Assembly (NCBI GenBank): GCA_030528565.1
Contig: JAUMYP010000008.1
Span: forward strand, 3,486 to 67,485
Reading direction: 5' to 3'
Length of the DNA: 64,000 bases
DNA from: Pseudomonadota bacterium
Lineage (GTDB): Bacteria > Pseudomonadota > Gammaproteobacteria > Xanthomonadales > Xanthomonadaceae
The translations under genes were made by a program, and so were the position numbers. Position 1 is the first letter of the stretch, and every line of letters begins with the position of its first letter. The notes under the pieces were generated by a model that did no database searches, had not been told where the DNA came from, and saw only the letters and a list, made by a program, of their open reading frames with translations. This document shows positions 35,023 through 46,167 of this stretch, in pieces.

Positions 35023-36303
35023 TCATTTCTGGTTCTGGCTGCCGGGCCGTTTCAGCTCGGCAAGTGCCGCCTGGATGGGCGCATCGCCGGGCAATACATG
35101 GCCGGCGTTTTCTCCGGCCAGCTTGCTTTCGGGTTCTTCTTCGCCCTGCAGGTGGCCGGGCAGGCTGGCCTCGCTGTAGCGGCTGGGGGCGGTTTCGTTT
35201 TCCGGGGTCAGGATGACATCGGGATGGATACCCACCCCTTGAATGGAGCGACCGCTGGGGGTGTAGTAGCGGGCGGTGGTGAGTTTGACGGCATCGCCAT
35301 TGGCCAGCGGCAGAAAGCTCTGTACCGAGCCTTTGCCGAAGGTGCGGCTGCCGATGATACGGGCGCGCCGGTTATCGCGCAGTGCCGCCGCCAGCACTTC
35401 TGATGCACTGGCAGAGCCGGCATCCACCAATACCGCAACCGGTGCGCCAGCCAGCAAGTCACCAGGCTTGGCATGGTTGCGGATATCGCTGTTCCGGGCG
35501 CGGCCACGGGTGCTGACAATCAGGCCATCGTCCAGCAAGTCATCGGCGATTTTCACCGCAGGCCCGAGCAGGCCGCCGGGATTGCCGCGCAAATCAATCA
35601 GCAGGCCGTTGAGCCATCCGTTTGCCTGTGTCTTCAGGGCTTCCAGTGCCTGGTCGAACTCCTCGCCAGTGCCTGCCTGGAAACGACTGATGCGGATATA
35701 GCCATAGCCCGGCTCCAGCAGGCGGCTGCGCACGCTTTGCAGCTGGATGCGCTCACGCTTCAGGCTAACTTCGAAAGGCGCGCGCCCCTGGCGTTGCACC
35801 GTGACTTTGACCTCGCTGCCGGCTACGCCGCGCAATGGGGTGCTGCCCGTGGTGTCGTTGATGGGCTGGCCGTCGATGGCGGTAATGATGTCGCCCGAGC
35901 GCAGCCCGGCGCGTTCGGCAGGCCCGCCTTCCAGCGGGGCGATGATTTTCAGCACCGGGCCTGGCTGTTGTTGCAGTTCAACACCTACGCCCTCATAAGC
36001 CCCGGCGGTATCTTCGTTGAAATCCTTGGCTGCGTCTGCATCGAAATACACGCTGTGCGGGTCAAGGTCGAGCAGCAGCCCGCGCAGTGCCGAGCGCATC
36101 AGTTTTTTGTCTTCCACCGGGGTGACATAGGCTTCGCGGATGGCGTTGTAAACGCTGACGAAATAGCGGATTTCTTCCAGGGGTATCTGGCGGCTGCGGT
36201 TTTCACTGTCTGCGCCTGCCGGGTCTGGGGCTGTGCCTTGTTGTGCCATTGCTGGCAGGGCACAGGCGATGGCAACGGCAAGAATCAGGGGGCGAAGGCG
36301 CAT
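35023..36303 (-). CDS. ctpA: S41 carboxyl-terminal processing protease (CtpA)
   Basis: The 426-aa protein has a signal peptide (cleavage near AMA, about 21), an N-terminal helical region, a PDZ domain (about 95-175, 'GVGVELQQQPGPVLKIIAPLEGGPAERAGLRSGDIITAIDG') and the S41 peptidase core. The catalytic Ser is in 'AGSASASEVLAAAL' and the Lys in 'SRTFGKGSVQSF'. It trims periplasmic proteins, often peptidoglycan hydrolases and their adaptors. It is 45 bp after envC in the gpmI-envC-ctpA cluster, so regulation of EnvC-linked wall hydrolysis is plausible. I chose ATG 36303 with GGAGC upstream over a TTG two codons earlier. Confidence 0.93.
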   Translation of the reverse strand: MRLRPLILAVAIACALPAMAQQGTAPDPAGADSENRSRQIPLEEIRYFVSVYNAIREAYVTPVEDKKLMRSALRGLLLDLDPHSVYFDADAAKDFNEDTAGAYEGVGVELQQQPGPVLKIIAPLEGGPAERAGLRSGDIITAIDGQPINDTTGSTPLRGVAGSEVKVTVQRQGRAPFEVSLKRERIQLQSVRSRLLEPGYGYIRISRFQAGTGEEFDQALEALKTQANGWLNGLLIDLRGNPGGLLGPAVKIADDLLDDGLIVSTRGRARNSDIRNHAKPGDLLAGAPVAVLVDAGSASASEVLAAALRDNRRARIIGSRTFGKGSVQSFLPLANGDAVKLTTARYYTPSGRSIQGVGIHPDVILTPENETAPSRYSEASLPGHLQGEEEPESKLAGENAGHVLPGDAPIQAALAELKRPGSQNQK

Positions 36304-36348
36304 CGGCAACAGCTCCGGAAGGAATGAGGGGATTATGCAGCCGCCCGC

Positions 36349-37647
36349 TCAGCGGCGCAGCCAGACATTGGGGTTGACCGGACGGCCAGCGCGGCGCAGC
36401 TCAAAATACAGCGCAGGCCGCCCCTGCCCGCCGGAATTGCCGACGCTGCCGATGGCATCGCCGCGCCTGACCTGGCTGCCGGTTTCTTTCATCAGTGCAT
36501 CGTTATGGGCATACAGGCTCATATAGCCGTTGCCATGGTCGATGATGCACAACAGGCCGTAGCCACTCATCCATTCGGCAAACACGACCTGTCCATCAGC
36601 GACGGCGCGCACTGGCGTTCCCGCCGCAGCGGCAATCAGCAGCCCGGAGCTGCGCGCGCCATCGGGCAGGATGCCGCCGAAGCCTGCCAGCAATTGCCCG
36701 TTGAGCGGCCAGCCTGCGCCGCCCACGGCGACTGAGCTCACCGGAGCCGGGCGTGATGCCGTAGTGCTGGCGGTTTGTGCCGGGCGCGTGGCCGTGCTGC
36801 GGCTTTCGCTGCGGCGACGGGCATCGCGCTCACGGCGGGCGGCGGTTTGTCTTGCCCGGCGTTCGGCAGCGGCCTGTTCACGCTGGGCGCGTTCTGCGGC
36901 CTCACGGCGCTCACGCTCGGCGCGGGCGGCGGCGGCGCGCAACTGGGCGAGCAGTCGCTCCAGTGCGGCGGCATCTTGTCCCAGTGCCTGTTCGCGGCTG
37001 CGTTTGTCCTGATACTGGCTATCAAGCCTGCCCAGCAGCCCGGCGCGTTCGCTGCGCAGTTTCTCCACTTCGGCAAGTTCGGCCTGCTGCTTTTGACGCG
37101 CCTCGGCCAGCCGTGTCTGGTTGTCAGCGATGGCCTGCTGTAGCGTCCTGGCCTCGTTCAGCTGCTCGGAAATCTGCCGGATTTGTACCGCGCGCTGGCG
37201 CTGCAATGCGCCGTAATAGGCCAGGTCATGCTGACCCTGCTGAATCTGGTCTTGCGAGAGCATGACTTTCAGCGCCGATTCCGGGCCGGTGAGATAGGCC
37301 GCGCGCAGCAGCCGGGCCAAATGCTGCCGCTGGCTGACGAGTGTTTTTTCAAGGCTCGCGCTGCGCGCTTCCAGCTCGGCCAGTTGCGCCTGGTCGCGGC
37401 TGATGGCCTGGCGGGTCTGCGCCAAGGCACGCGCCGAGCGAGCGATGGACTCGTCCGCTTCACGCAAGGCGCGCGCCGCTTCGCCACGCTCGCCCTCCAG
37501 GCGGCGGCGCTCCTGACCGATTTGTTGCAGCTCGCCACGCAATTGCTGCAATTTGCGCTCGGTCTGGCGAACGTCCTGCGCCACTGCTATGCCAACGGCA
37601 AGCGTCAACAGTGCGGTGATGCCAAGACGGGCGAGCGTGGGCTTCAT
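36349..37647 (-). CDS. envC: EnvC-like murein hydrolase activator with degenerate LytM domain
   Basis: The 432-aa protein has a signal peptide (after AVA, about 23), a very long coiled coil (about 25-225, rich in Arg/Glu/Gln), a Lys/Arg/Ala-rich linker, and a C-terminal LytM/M23 domain. The zinc ligands of active M23 enzymes are altered (e.g. '[14 protein letters not shown]' lacks the HxxxD pair and '[11 protein letters not shown]' replaces HFE). It should therefore activate amidases for cell separation and not cut peptidoglycan itself, as E. coli EnvC does. It overlaps gpmI by ATGA. Confidence 0.92.
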   Translation of the reverse strand: MKPTLARLGITALLTLAVGIAVAQDVRQTERKLQQLRGELQQIGQERRRLEGERGEAARALREADESIARSARALAQTRQAISRDQAQLAELEARSASLEKTLVSQRQHLARLLRAAYLTGPESALKVMLSQDQIQQGQHDLAYYGALQRQRAVQIRQISEQLNEARTLQQAIADNQTRLAEARQKQQAELAEVEKLRSERAGLLGRLDSQYQDKRSREQALGQDAAALERLLAQLRAAAARAERERREAAERAQREQAAAERRARQTAARRERDARRRSESRSTATRPAQTASTTASRPAPVSSVAVGGAGWPLNGQLLAGFGGILPDGARSSGLLIAAAAGTPVRAVADGQVVFAEWMSGYGLLCIIDHGNGYMSLYAHNDALMKETGSQVRRGDAIGSVGNSGGQGRPALYFELRRAGRPVNPNVWLRR

Positions 37648-39179
37648 GCGCCAAGCAGGCTCTCGCCAGTCATTTCCGCAGGTTTGTCGATGCCCAGCAA
37701 ATCCAGCAGCGTCGGGGCGACATCGCGCAATGCGCCGCCACGGCGCAGGCTGGCCTGGCGCGTGCCGACATAAATCAGCGGCACCGGCCCCACGGTGTGT
37801 GCGGTATGCGGCTGGCCGGTTTCTGCATCGCGCATCATTTCCAGATTGCCGTGGTCGGCGGTAATCAGCAGGGCGCCGCCTGTTTTTTCCACCGCAGCCA
37901 CCACGGCGCCAATGGCGTTATCCACCGCTTCGGCGGCCTTGATGGCAGCGGCCATCACCCCGGTATGCCCGACCATGTCCGGGTTGGCGATATTGCATAC
38001 CACCAGGTCGTACTGGCCGCTTGCAATGGCGGCGGTGAGTTTCTCGGTCAGCTCCGGACAGCTCATTTCCGGCTGCAAGTCGTAAGTGGCCACTTGCGGG
38101 CTGGGGATGAGGATGCGGTCTTCGCCTGCATACAATGCCTCGCGCCCGCCGCTGAAAAAGAAGGTCACATGCGCGTATTTTTCGGTTTCGGCAATGCGCA
38201 GCTGCTTCTTGCCATGCGCCTGCATGATTTCGCCTAAGGTATTGGTGAGATTTTCCGGCGGAAACGCCAAGGTTGCCGGCAGGCTGGCATCGTATTCGGT
38301 CAGGCAGACAAACTCGGCCAGCTGCGGGCGGCGGGCAGTGAAACCATCAAAATCCGCTTGCACAAAGGCTGCGGCCAGCTGGCGGGCACGGTCGGCGCGG
38401 AAGTTGATGAACACGGCGGTATCACCATCGGCAAATTTCGCGCCCTCGCCAATCACCGTGGGCTGCACGAATTCGTCGTTTTCATCGCGGGCATAGGCCG
38501 CTGCCAGCGCATCAAGGGCGTTGTCGGCATGCAGGCTGGCCGTGGCTTCCACCATCGCATCCCAGGCGCGCTGCACCCTGTCCCAGCGTTTGTCGCGGTC
38601 CATCGCGTAATAGCGGCCACTGACGCTGGCGATGCGCGCATTGCCAAGCTGCGTGCAAAGCGCCTGCAAGGCTTCAAGGCTGGGTCTGGCCGAGCGCGGC
38701 GGCATATCGCGGCCATCCAGAAAGGCATGCACGGCCACTTGCGGCACTTGCATCTGCTGCGCCAGTTCCAGCAGCGCAAACAGGTGTGATTCGTGACTGT
38801 GTACCCCGCCGGGCGAGAGCAGCCCCATCACATGCAGGGTGCCGCCATTGGCCCTGGCCTTCTCGCAGGCCGCACGCAGTGCCGGGTTTTCAAAAAAGCT
38901 GCCGTCCTCAATCGCCGCATCAATGCGGGTCAGGTCCTGATAGACGATGCGCCCGGCACCCAGATTCATATGCCCGACTTCGGAATTGCCCATCTGCCCG
39001 TCCGGCAGCCCGACATGGCGGCCCTCGGTATGAATCAGGGTATGCGGGCGCTCTGCCCAGAGCTTGTCCCAGTTGGGGAGATGCGCTGCGGCCAGCGCGT
39101 TGTCGGTGGGGTCTTCACGGTAGCCCCAGCCATCCAGAATCAGCAGGACGACGGGCTTGGGATGCGGGTTGCTGGACAT
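37644..39179 (-). CDS. gpmI: 2,3-bisphosphoglycerate-independent phosphoglycerate mutase
   Basis: The 511-aa protein is GpmI, a manganese enzyme of the alkaline phosphatase superfamily. It begins '[14 protein letters not shown]' and has '[19 protein letters not shown]' with the phosphorylated Ser, '[22 protein letters not shown]', '[12 protein letters not shown]' and 'ITADHGNLE'. Length is typical (514 aa in E. coli). I chose ATG 39179, ten codons inside the longest frame. It heads the gpmI-envC-ctpA operon and is divergent from the beta-solenoid gene. Confidence 0.95.
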   Translation of the reverse strand: MSSNPHPKPVVLLILDGWGYREDPTDNALAAAHLPNWDKLWAERPHTLIHTEGRHVGLPDGQMGNSEVGHMNLGAGRIVYQDLTRIDAAIEDGSFFENPALRAACEKARANGGTLHVMGLLSPGGVHSHESHLFALLELAQQMQVPQVAVHAFLDGRDMPPRSARPSLEALQALCTQLGNARIASVSGRYYAMDRDKRWDRVQRAWDAMVEATASLHADNALDALAAAYARDENDEFVQPTVIGEGAKFADGDTAVFINFRADRARQLAAAFVQADFDGFTARRPQLAEFVCLTEYDASLPATLAFPPENLTNTLGEIMQAHGKKQLRIAETEKYAHVTFFFSGGREALYAGEDRILIPSPQVATYDLQPEMSCPELTEKLTAAIASGQYDLVVCNIANPDMVGHTGVMAAAIKAAEAVDNAIGAVVAAVEKTGGALLITADHGNLEMMRDAETGQPHTAHTVGPVPLIYVGTRQASLRRGGALRDVAPTLLDLLGIDKPAEMTGESLLGA

Positions 39180-39256
39180 GGTGAGCAATGACTTTTGGCA
39201 GATGCCCAAAACCGGGCGATGTGGAATTGTAGTCTGCCCTTGCCAGGAGACGACTT

Positions 39257-40093
39257 ATGAACAAGACATTGCCTTTGCTGATAGTTTTGGCGCTTGCACC
39301 TGCGGCCAGCCTGGCGCAGCAAAATTACAGTGAAGTGAGCAAGTCCATCCGCATTGCAGCGAGCACCCAGGCGGGGCATCTGGAGTCGGTCAGTGGTCGC
39401 ATTGAAATTGCTGAAGGCGCGCGCGTGCGCAACGTGGAATCGGTCAGCGGCGGGGTGAAGCTGGCGCGCAATGTGCAGGCGGGCGATGTGGAAACAGTCA
39501 GCGGCCGCATCGAAATTGCCGAAGGCGCGCGGGTGGGCAAGCTGGAGTCGGTCAGCGGCGATATCGCGCTTGAGGCCGATGTGCGCGCCGGGGATGTGGA
39601 AACCGTCAGCGGCAGCATCCGCGCTGGCACCGCCAGCCAGCTGGGCAAACTGGAAACGGTCAGTGGCGCCGTGCGATTGCAAGGCAATAACCGCAGCGGA
39701 AAAGTGGAAAGCGTCAGCGGCAGTGTTTTCATTGGCAGCGGCAGCCAGGTCGCAGGCAGTGTGGAAACTGCCAGTGGCGGTATCGGTCTGGTGCGCACCG
39801 TGGTGGATGGCGATGTCATCACCTATGCGGGCGATGTCACCGTGGGTATCGGCACGCATGTCAAAGGCGGGCTGATGGTGAAAAAGCCCAACCAGCACAG
39901 CAGCATCTGGCGATTGATTCCGAACGCAGGGCGGCGGCTGCCGCGCATCATCATCGGCCCGGATGCCGTGGTGGATGGTGAATTGCGCTTCGAGCACGAA
40001 GTCAAACTGTATGTGCATGAGAGCGCACGCACCGGCCACATTCATGGCGCGACCGCAGTGCGCTTCAATACCCCGACGCCACCGCGTGACTGA
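39257..40093 (+). CDS. periplasmic beta-solenoid protein with 18-residue repeats
   Basis: The 278-aa protein has a Sec signal peptide (1-20, after SLA). Residues about 40-180 form seven to eight repeats of 18 residues on the pattern [VL]E[ST]VSG-x-[IV]-x-[IL]..., e.g. ESVSGRIEIAEGARVRNV. The spacing and alternation suggest a right-handed beta-helix like bactofilins or DUF4097-type proteins. The C-terminal part (about 185-265) continues with less regular strands ('GDVTVGIGTHVKGGLMV'). A GGAG Shine-Dalgarno precedes the ATG. A scaffold, adhesion or envelope structural role is possible; no enzyme motif is seen. Confidence 0.8.
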   Translation: MNKTLPLLIVLALAPAASLAQQNYSEVSKSIRIAASTQAGHLESVSGRIEIAEGARVRNVESVSGGVKLARNVQAGDVETVSGRIEIAEGARVGKLESVSGDIALEADVRAGDVETVSGSIRAGTASQLGKLETVSGAVRLQGNNRSGKVESVSGSVFIGSGSQVAGSVETASGGIGLVRTVVDGDVITYAGDVTVGIGTHVKGGLMVKKPNQHSSIWRLIPNAGRRLPRIIIGPDAVVDGELRFEHEVKLYVHESARTGHIHGATAVRFNTPTPPRD

Positions 40094-40118
40094 TTGCCCC
40101 GCGCCTGTTTGCCCGGGC

Positions 40119-40155
40119 TATCATCGGTACTCCATAGCCAATCCTTGGAGTACCG

Positions 40156-40157
<2 letters not shown>
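40119..40157 (+). promoter_or_regulatory. -10 box and 11-bp inverted repeat over the M28 peptidase start
   Basis: ATCGGTACTCC (40123-40133) and GGAGTACCGAT (40147-40157) are perfect inverted copies separated by 13 bp. The right arm contains the only Shine-Dalgarno (GGAG) and the AT of the ATG. A TATCAT -10 (40119-40124) overlaps the left arm. It could be an operator or an RNA hairpin that hides the ribosome-binding site. Confidence 0.6.
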
Positions 40158-41856
<1,699 letters not shown>

Positions 41857-41879
41857 TCGCAAGTCTCATCGCCAACAAA

Positions 41880-41903
41880 AACGGCTCCCTATATGGAGCC
41901 GTT
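41880..41903. terminator. bidirectional terminator between the M28 gene and the convergent kinase
   Basis: A perfect 9-bp stem (AACGGCTCC/GGAGCCGTT) with a CTATAT loop is preceded by AAAA and followed by a short T-rich stretch (CTTGCTTTC). Both flanking genes end within 25 bp. Confidence 0.85.
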
Positions 41904-41924
41904 CTTGCTTTCTGCGAAAGCGCA

Positions 41925-43262
41925 TTACGGTTGCGTGAAACTCAACGTGGCAATCACGCCGCGTTCTGCGCCGGGTACCACACGCACCTGCCAGCCGTAC
42001 AGGTCGCACAGGCGGCGCACGATGGAAAGGCCGATGCCGCCGCCGTGGGTGTGCTCGGCATGGGCGCCGCGATAGCCGCGCTCGAACAGGCGGGCGGCTT
42101 CTTCTTCGGAAAGGCCGGGGCCGGTGTCGATGACCTGCGCGGCGTTTTCAACCAGCCGCACCACCACTTCGCCACTCGGGGTGTATTTCACCGCATTACC
42201 AATCAGATTGCCCAGCGCCACGCTGACCGCGGCCTCGGGTGCGTCCACAATCAGGCCGGGCGCGCCTTCCAGGCGTAGCACAAGCGATTTGCCGCGCAGT
42301 TGCGAACGGTGCGCATCCAGCAGCTGCTCGGCCACCCGCGCCACATCGGTCGCGCCGGTGACGCGCTCGTTGCGGGAAAGCTGCAACAGTGCATTGGTCA
42401 GGTCGGTGCCGTTTTGCTGGGCGCGCTGGATGCGCAACAGGCGCTGCCGGGTTTTCTCATCCAGATTGTCCTGCGAAAGCAATAGCTCGGTGGCGCTGCG
42501 AATCACTGCCAGCGGTGTGCGCAGCTCGTGGCTGACATCGGCATTGAACTCGCGGTCACGCTGCACCACGTCGGTCAGGCGTTCGGAATAGTCATCCAGC
42601 GCCTTGGCCAGCTCACCCACTTCGTCGTCGGCAAAAAACGGCGCAAGCTGCTCCGGGCTGGAGCTGCTGCCGGCTTGGCGCAGGCGTTTGGCAAGGTCGG
42701 TTACCGGACTCATCACTTTCGAGGCCGACCACCAGCCCAGCAGCAGTGACAGCAAGCCAAACAGCACCACCGCAAACATCAGTGCCTGGCGGATGCGCTG
42801 CTCGGCACCCACTGCCTTGGCGGTGTCGTAGGCCAGGAAAAACCAGGCATCGTCGGTTTTGCGCACCGCCAGCATGTAATGCGAGGGGTTGTTGTTTTCA
42901 TCCATGCCTATCATCGGATGGATGCCATCGGCCAGCGCCGCCCATTCCGGGCGGTCGTTGCGCACCCTGTCCCAGGCCGAAGGCGGGTAGGTAAAGGCCC
43001 GCATCTGCTCGACTTCCACTTCCGGGGCGATATTCGGGTCGCCGGTTTCGGCAAAGGTACGTGCCGCTGCGGCAATGTTCTTGTTGAGGGTGTCCTCCAG
43101 CAACTGGTTCTGCACGCTGGTGCGCACCACTTCGGTGGCATAGGCAAACAGCAGGGTCAGGCCCAGCCCCAGCAGGAAGAACGACCAGATGATGCGGCTG
43201 CGCAGCCGCCTGCGCCGGGTGTATTTTTTCTTGCCCGGCTCAGTGTCGGGATTACTGCTCAT
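41925..43262 (-). CDS. sensor histidine kinase
   Basis: The 445-aa protein has a basic N-terminus, two transmembrane helices (about 26-45 and 155-180) around a periplasmic sensor of about 110 residues, and a HAMP-like linker. HisKA follows ('FNADVSHELRTPLAVIRSATELL', phospho-His about 240) and then HATPase_c ('NLIGNAVKYTPSGEV', 'VIDTGPGLS', 'GGGIGLSIVRRL'). Its gene overlaps the response regulator by 11 bp, so the two form a pair. The layout resembles PhoQ/ColS-type kinases. The signal is unknown. Confidence 0.93.
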   Translation of the reverse strand: MSSNPDTEPGKKKYTRRRRLRSRIIWSFFLLGLGLTLLFAYATEVVRTSVQNQLLEDTLNKNIAAAARTFAETGDPNIAPEVEVEQMRAFTYPPSAWDRVRNDRPEWAALADGIHPMIGMDENNNPSHYMLAVRKTDDAWFFLAYDTAKAVGAEQRIRQALMFAVVLFGLLSLLLGWWSASKVMSPVTDLAKRLRQAGSSSSPEQLAPFFADDEVGELAKALDDYSERLTDVVQRDREFNADVSHELRTPLAVIRSATELLLSQDNLDEKTRQRLLRIQRAQQNGTDLTNALLQLSRNERVTGATDVARVAEQLLDAHRSQLRGKSLVLRLEGAPGLIVDAPEAAVSVALGNLIGNAVKYTPSGEVVVRLVENAAQVIDTGPGLSEEEAARLFERGYRGAHAEHTHGGGIGLSIVRRLCDLYGWQVRVVPGAERGVIATLSFTQP

Positions 43263-43932
43263 CCGAGGCTGCAATGCGGTAGCCAATACCGTGACGGGTT
43301 TGAATCAGGGTGCTGCCAAAGGGCTTGTCGATGGCGCTGCGCAGGCCGTGGATGTGCACGCGCAGCGAGTCCGAATCCGGCAGCTCCTCGCCCCAGACGC
43401 GGTTCTCCAGCTCTTGCCGGGTGACCACTGCGGGGCTGGCCTCCATCAATGCTTGCAGGATGCGCAGTGCGGTGGGATTGAGTTGCAGCAGTTTGCCTGC
43501 GCGGCGCACTTCCAGGGTATCGAGGTTGTATTCCAGGTCAGCCACTTGCAGCTCGCGGGTCTGCATGCCCTTGCCACGCCGCGCCAGTGCGGCCAGCCGC
43601 ACTTCCACTTCCTGCAAGGCAAAGGGTTTGACCAGGTAATCATCAGCGCCGGACTCGAACCCGGCCAGCTTGTTGTCCAGCGTATCGCGCGCGGTCAGCA
43701 TCAGAATCGGGGTTTGCTTGCGCGCCTCGTTGCGCAACTTGCGGCTGACTTCCAGCCCGTCCATGCCCGGCAGGTTGAGGTCCAGCACGATGGCATCGAA
43801 TTCATTGACCACCGCCAGGTGCAGGCCGGTCACGCCATCGGCGGCAAAATCCACGGTATGCCCGCGGTCTTCAAGAAAATCGCCCAGATTGGCGGCGATA
43901 TCCTGGTTGTCCTCGATTACGAGTATGCGCAT
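43252..43932 (-). CDS. OmpR-family response regulator
   Basis: The 226-aa protein has a receiver domain (acidic pair E7/D8 in 'RILVIEDNQ', phospho-Asp about 51 in 'AIVLDLNLPGMDG', Lys in 'LVKPFALQE') and a C-terminal winged helix ('LNPTALRILQALMEASPAVVTRQELENRVWGEELPDSDSLRVHIHGLRSAID'). It works with the kinase downstream. A strong AGGAG Shine-Dalgarno supports ATG 43932. Targets are unknown; it is similar to PhoP/ColR-type regulators. Confidence 0.95.
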   Translation of the reverse strand: MRILVIEDNQDIAANLGDFLEDRGHTVDFAADGVTGLHLAVVNEFDAIVLDLNLPGMDGLEVSRKLRNEARKQTPILMLTARDTLDNKLAGFESGADDYLVKPFALQEVEVRLAALARRGKGMQTRELQVADLEYNLDTLEVRRAGKLLQLNPTALRILQALMEASPAVVTRQELENRVWGEELPDSDSLRVHIHGLRSAIDKPFGSTLIQTRHGIGYRIAASDEQ

Positions 43933-44001
43933 CTGCTGCTCCTTGGTGCGGCTTTCCGCAAAAATTTAAGGGGATTCTGGCACAGCCTACCGCTGCATGT
44001 T

Positions 44002-44919
44002 TCAGCCGCGCGCCTTCTTGGACAGCCGCGCAGCGGTTTTGTTCAGCGCCACGCCTGCCAGCGCGTATTCAACCATCATCCCGGCGATATCCAGACCGGT
44101 GGCCGCCTCGATGCCTTCCAGCCCCGGCGAGGTATTCACTTCCAGCACCAGCGGGCCGCGTTTTGAGCGAATCAAGTCCACCCCGGCAATGCCCAGCCCC
44201 AAGGCCGCAGCGGCCGCCACCGCAGTCTTGATTTCATCCGCGTCTGCCACGACCGCCGTGGCACAGCCACCGCGATGCAGATTGGAACGGAACTCGCCTT
44301 CGGCCGCCTGGCGCCGGATGGCCGCCACTACCTGACCGCCAATCACCAGGCAGCGCACATCCGCACCACCCGCTTCTGCCACGAATTCCTGCACCAGAAA
44401 CTGCGCATGCAGCCCGCGCAGCGCCTCAATCACGCTGGTGGAGGCGGCCTGCTTTTCGGCCAGCATCACCCCGGCGCCCTGCGCCCCCTCCTTGAGTTTG
44501 ATGACATGCGGCGCGGGGCCGAGCATGGACAGCAAATCCGCCGTGTCGTCCGGGTTGTCGCCAAATACCGTAACCGGCTGGTCGATGGCCTGCGCGGCCA
44601 GCATTTGATGCGCGCGCAGCTTGTCTTGTGCGCACAGGATGGCATCCGACGGATTGGGGGTATGCACGCCCATCAGTTCGAACTGGCGCAGTACGGCGCT
44701 GGCATAGCGCATCACCGAAGCACCAATGCGCGGAATCACCGCATCGTAACCGGCCAGCGGCTGGCCTTTGTAGTGCATGTCAAAACCATCGCCTGATACC
44801 CGCAGATAGCAGCGCAGCGGGTCAAGCACGCGCACGCTATGGCCGCGCGCCCTGGCCGCCTCGACCAAACGGCGAGTGGAATAGAGCTTGCTGTTGCGCG
44901 AGAGGATGGCAAGTTTCAT
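44002..44919 (-). CDS. rimK: RimK-like ATP-grasp ligase
   Basis: The 305-aa protein is a RimK-type ATP-grasp enzyme. It has an N-terminal domain '[22 protein letters not shown]', the lid/ATP region '[16 protein letters not shown]', '[21 protein letters not shown]', and magnesium ligands in '[26 protein letters not shown]'. RimK adds glutamates to the C-terminus of ribosomal protein S6. I chose ATG 44919 because it matches the family N-terminus and a GATACT -10 lies 6 nt before it. It is probably leaderless and monocistronic. Confidence 0.92.
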   Translation of the reverse strand: MKLAILSRNSKLYSTRRLVEAARARGHSVRVLDPLRCYLRVSGDGFDMHYKGQPLAGYDAVIPRIGASVMRYASAVLRQFELMGVHTPNPSDAILCAQDKLRAHQMLAAQAIDQPVTVFGDNPDDTADLLSMLGPAPHVIKLKEGAQGAGVMLAEKQAASTSVIEALRGLHAQFLVQEFVAEAGGADVRCLVIGGQVVAAIRRQAAEGEFRSNLHRGGCATAVVADADEIKTAVAAAAALGLGIAGVDLIRSKRGPLVLEVNTSPGLEGIEAATGLDIAGMMVEYALAGVALNKTAARLSKKARG

Positions 44920-44925
44920 CGCGCC

Positions 44926-44931
44926 AGTATC
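44926..44931 (-). promoter_or_regulatory. -10-like box of rimK; probable leaderless promoter
   Basis: GATACT on the minus strand ends six bases (GGCGCG) before the rimK ATG, with no Shine-Dalgarno. The -35 is weak. Confidence 0.45.
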
Positions 44932-44983
44932 CACCAGACATGGCGGAATAACACGAAAATGAGAACTGTTCCCGACAAGACTC

Positions 44984-44989
44984 TAGAAT
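44984..44989 (+). promoter_or_regulatory. -10 box of the imelysin operon
   Basis: TAGAAT lies 26 bp before the ATG, leaving a leader of about 20 nt with an AAGGAG Shine-Dalgarno. Upstream at 44955-44973 is a poor Fur-box-like run (GAAAAT GAGAAC T GTTCCC). Iron control is known for imelysin loci elsewhere but only weakly supported here. Confidence 0.4.
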
Positions 44990-45015
44990 ATCCGCCCCAC
45001 TTCAAGGAGAGCCAC

Positions 45016-46167
45016 ATGCGTATCCGCCCCACCCTGATTGCCCTGTCGCTGGCATTTGCGCTGCCGCAAGCCCAGGCTGAAACCGTCACTGCCGAGCGCG
45101 TGGTGCAGCACTATGCCGGACTGGTGCAGGCCAGCTATGACGATACGCTGGCGGCCGCCCGCGACATGCAGCGCGCGATTGACACCTTTAGCGCCGCGCC
45201 CTCGCAACAGACCCTCGATACGGCGCGAGAGGCCTGGCGGCAGGCGCGCGAGTTTTACGGGCAGACCGAAGTATTCCGCTTTTACGGCGGCCCCATCGAC
45301 GATGAGGGCGGTATCGAGGGGCGGCTCAATTCCTGGCCGCTGGACGAGTCCTATGTGGACTATGTGGAAGGCCGCCCCGGCAGCGGCTTCATCAACGACC
45401 GCCGCTTCAAAATCAGCAAGGCCAATATCGCCCGCATGAACGAGCGCGGCGGCGAGGAAAACATCAGCGCAGGCTGGCATGCCATCGAGTTCCTGCTCTG
45501 GGGGCAGGATATGCGCGAGGATGGCGCTGGCAACCGCAGCTTTGAAGATTTCATCGATGGCAAAGGCACCAATGCCCAGCGCCGCCGCCAGTATCTGCAA
45601 GTGGTGACCGAACTTTTGGTTGACGACCTGGCAAGCCTCGCCCGCGAATGGGCGGCCAGCGGCAACAATTACCGCGCCCGCTTCAGCCAGCAAGGCCAGG
45701 AGGCGGTGCGCAAGATTATCGTTGGCATGGGCTCGCTCTCGCGCGGCGAGCTGGCCGGGGAACGGCTGGAAGTGCCGATGGCCTCGCAAGACCAGGAGGA
45801 CGAGCAATCCTGCTTCTCCGACAATACCCACCGCGATACCGTCAACAATGCGCTCGGCATCCGCAATGTCTGGCGGGGCGAATATCGACGCCGCGATGGC
45901 AGCCGCCTGCAAGGCCCCGGCATCGGTGACCTGGTTGCCGCCGCCAACCCGCAGCTTGCCGAAAAGACCGGCGCGCAGATTGAGGCATCACTCAAAGCCG
46001 CCGAAGCCATCCAGGCACCGTTTGACCGCGAAATCATCGGCGATGAAACCGCCCCCGGCCGCCAGCGCGTGCAGGCCACCATCGACAGCCTGACCGCACA
46101 GAGCAAGCTGCTGATTGAATCGGCCAATGCCATCGGCATCCAGCAACTCACCCTGGTTGAGCCATGA
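45016..46167 (+). CDS. imelysin-family periplasmic protein
   Basis: The 383-aa protein has a signal peptide (1-21, after AQA) and the imelysin/M75 fold of two four-helix bundles. The GxHxxE motif reads GWHAIE (residues 153-158) and is followed by FLLWGQDM. A conserved 'ESYVDYVEGRPGSGFIND' lies just before it. Imelysins (EfeO, IrpA, AlgP7 relatives) bind metal and act in iron or copper handling. The start has a strong Shine-Dalgarno. It overlaps the di-heme oxidoreductase by ATGA, a known pairing. In many relatives a second imelysin and a DUF1513 protein follow; here they are absent. Confidence 0.92.
   Translation: MRIRPTLIALSLAFALPQAQAETVTAERVVQHYAGLVQASYDDTLAAARDMQRAIDTFSAAPSQQTLDTAREAWRQAREFYGQTEVFRFYGGPIDDEGGIEGRLNSWPLDESYVDYVEGRPGSGFINDRRFKISKANIARMNERGGEENISAGWHAIEFLLWGQDMREDGAGNRSFEDFIDGKGTNAQRRRQYLQVVTELLVDDLASLAREWAASGNNYRARFSQQGQEAVRKIIVGMGSLSRGELAGERLEVPMASQDQEDEQSCFSDNTHRDTVNNALGIRNVWRGEYRRRDGSRLQGPGIGDLVAAANPQLAEKTGAQIEASLKAAEAIQAPFDREIIGDETAPGRQRVQATIDSLTAQSKLLIESANAIGIQQLTLVEP

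Noticed and set aside
43640..43680. tRNA T-arm-like sequence (GACTCGAACCCGG)
   Set aside because: It is inside the response regulator coding sequence and no acceptor stem or anticodon arm can be drawn around it.
44955..44973. Fur box before the imelysin gene
   Set aside because: Only the first two hexamers resemble the GATAAT pattern and the third fails, so it is mentioned as weak evidence and not listed as a site.
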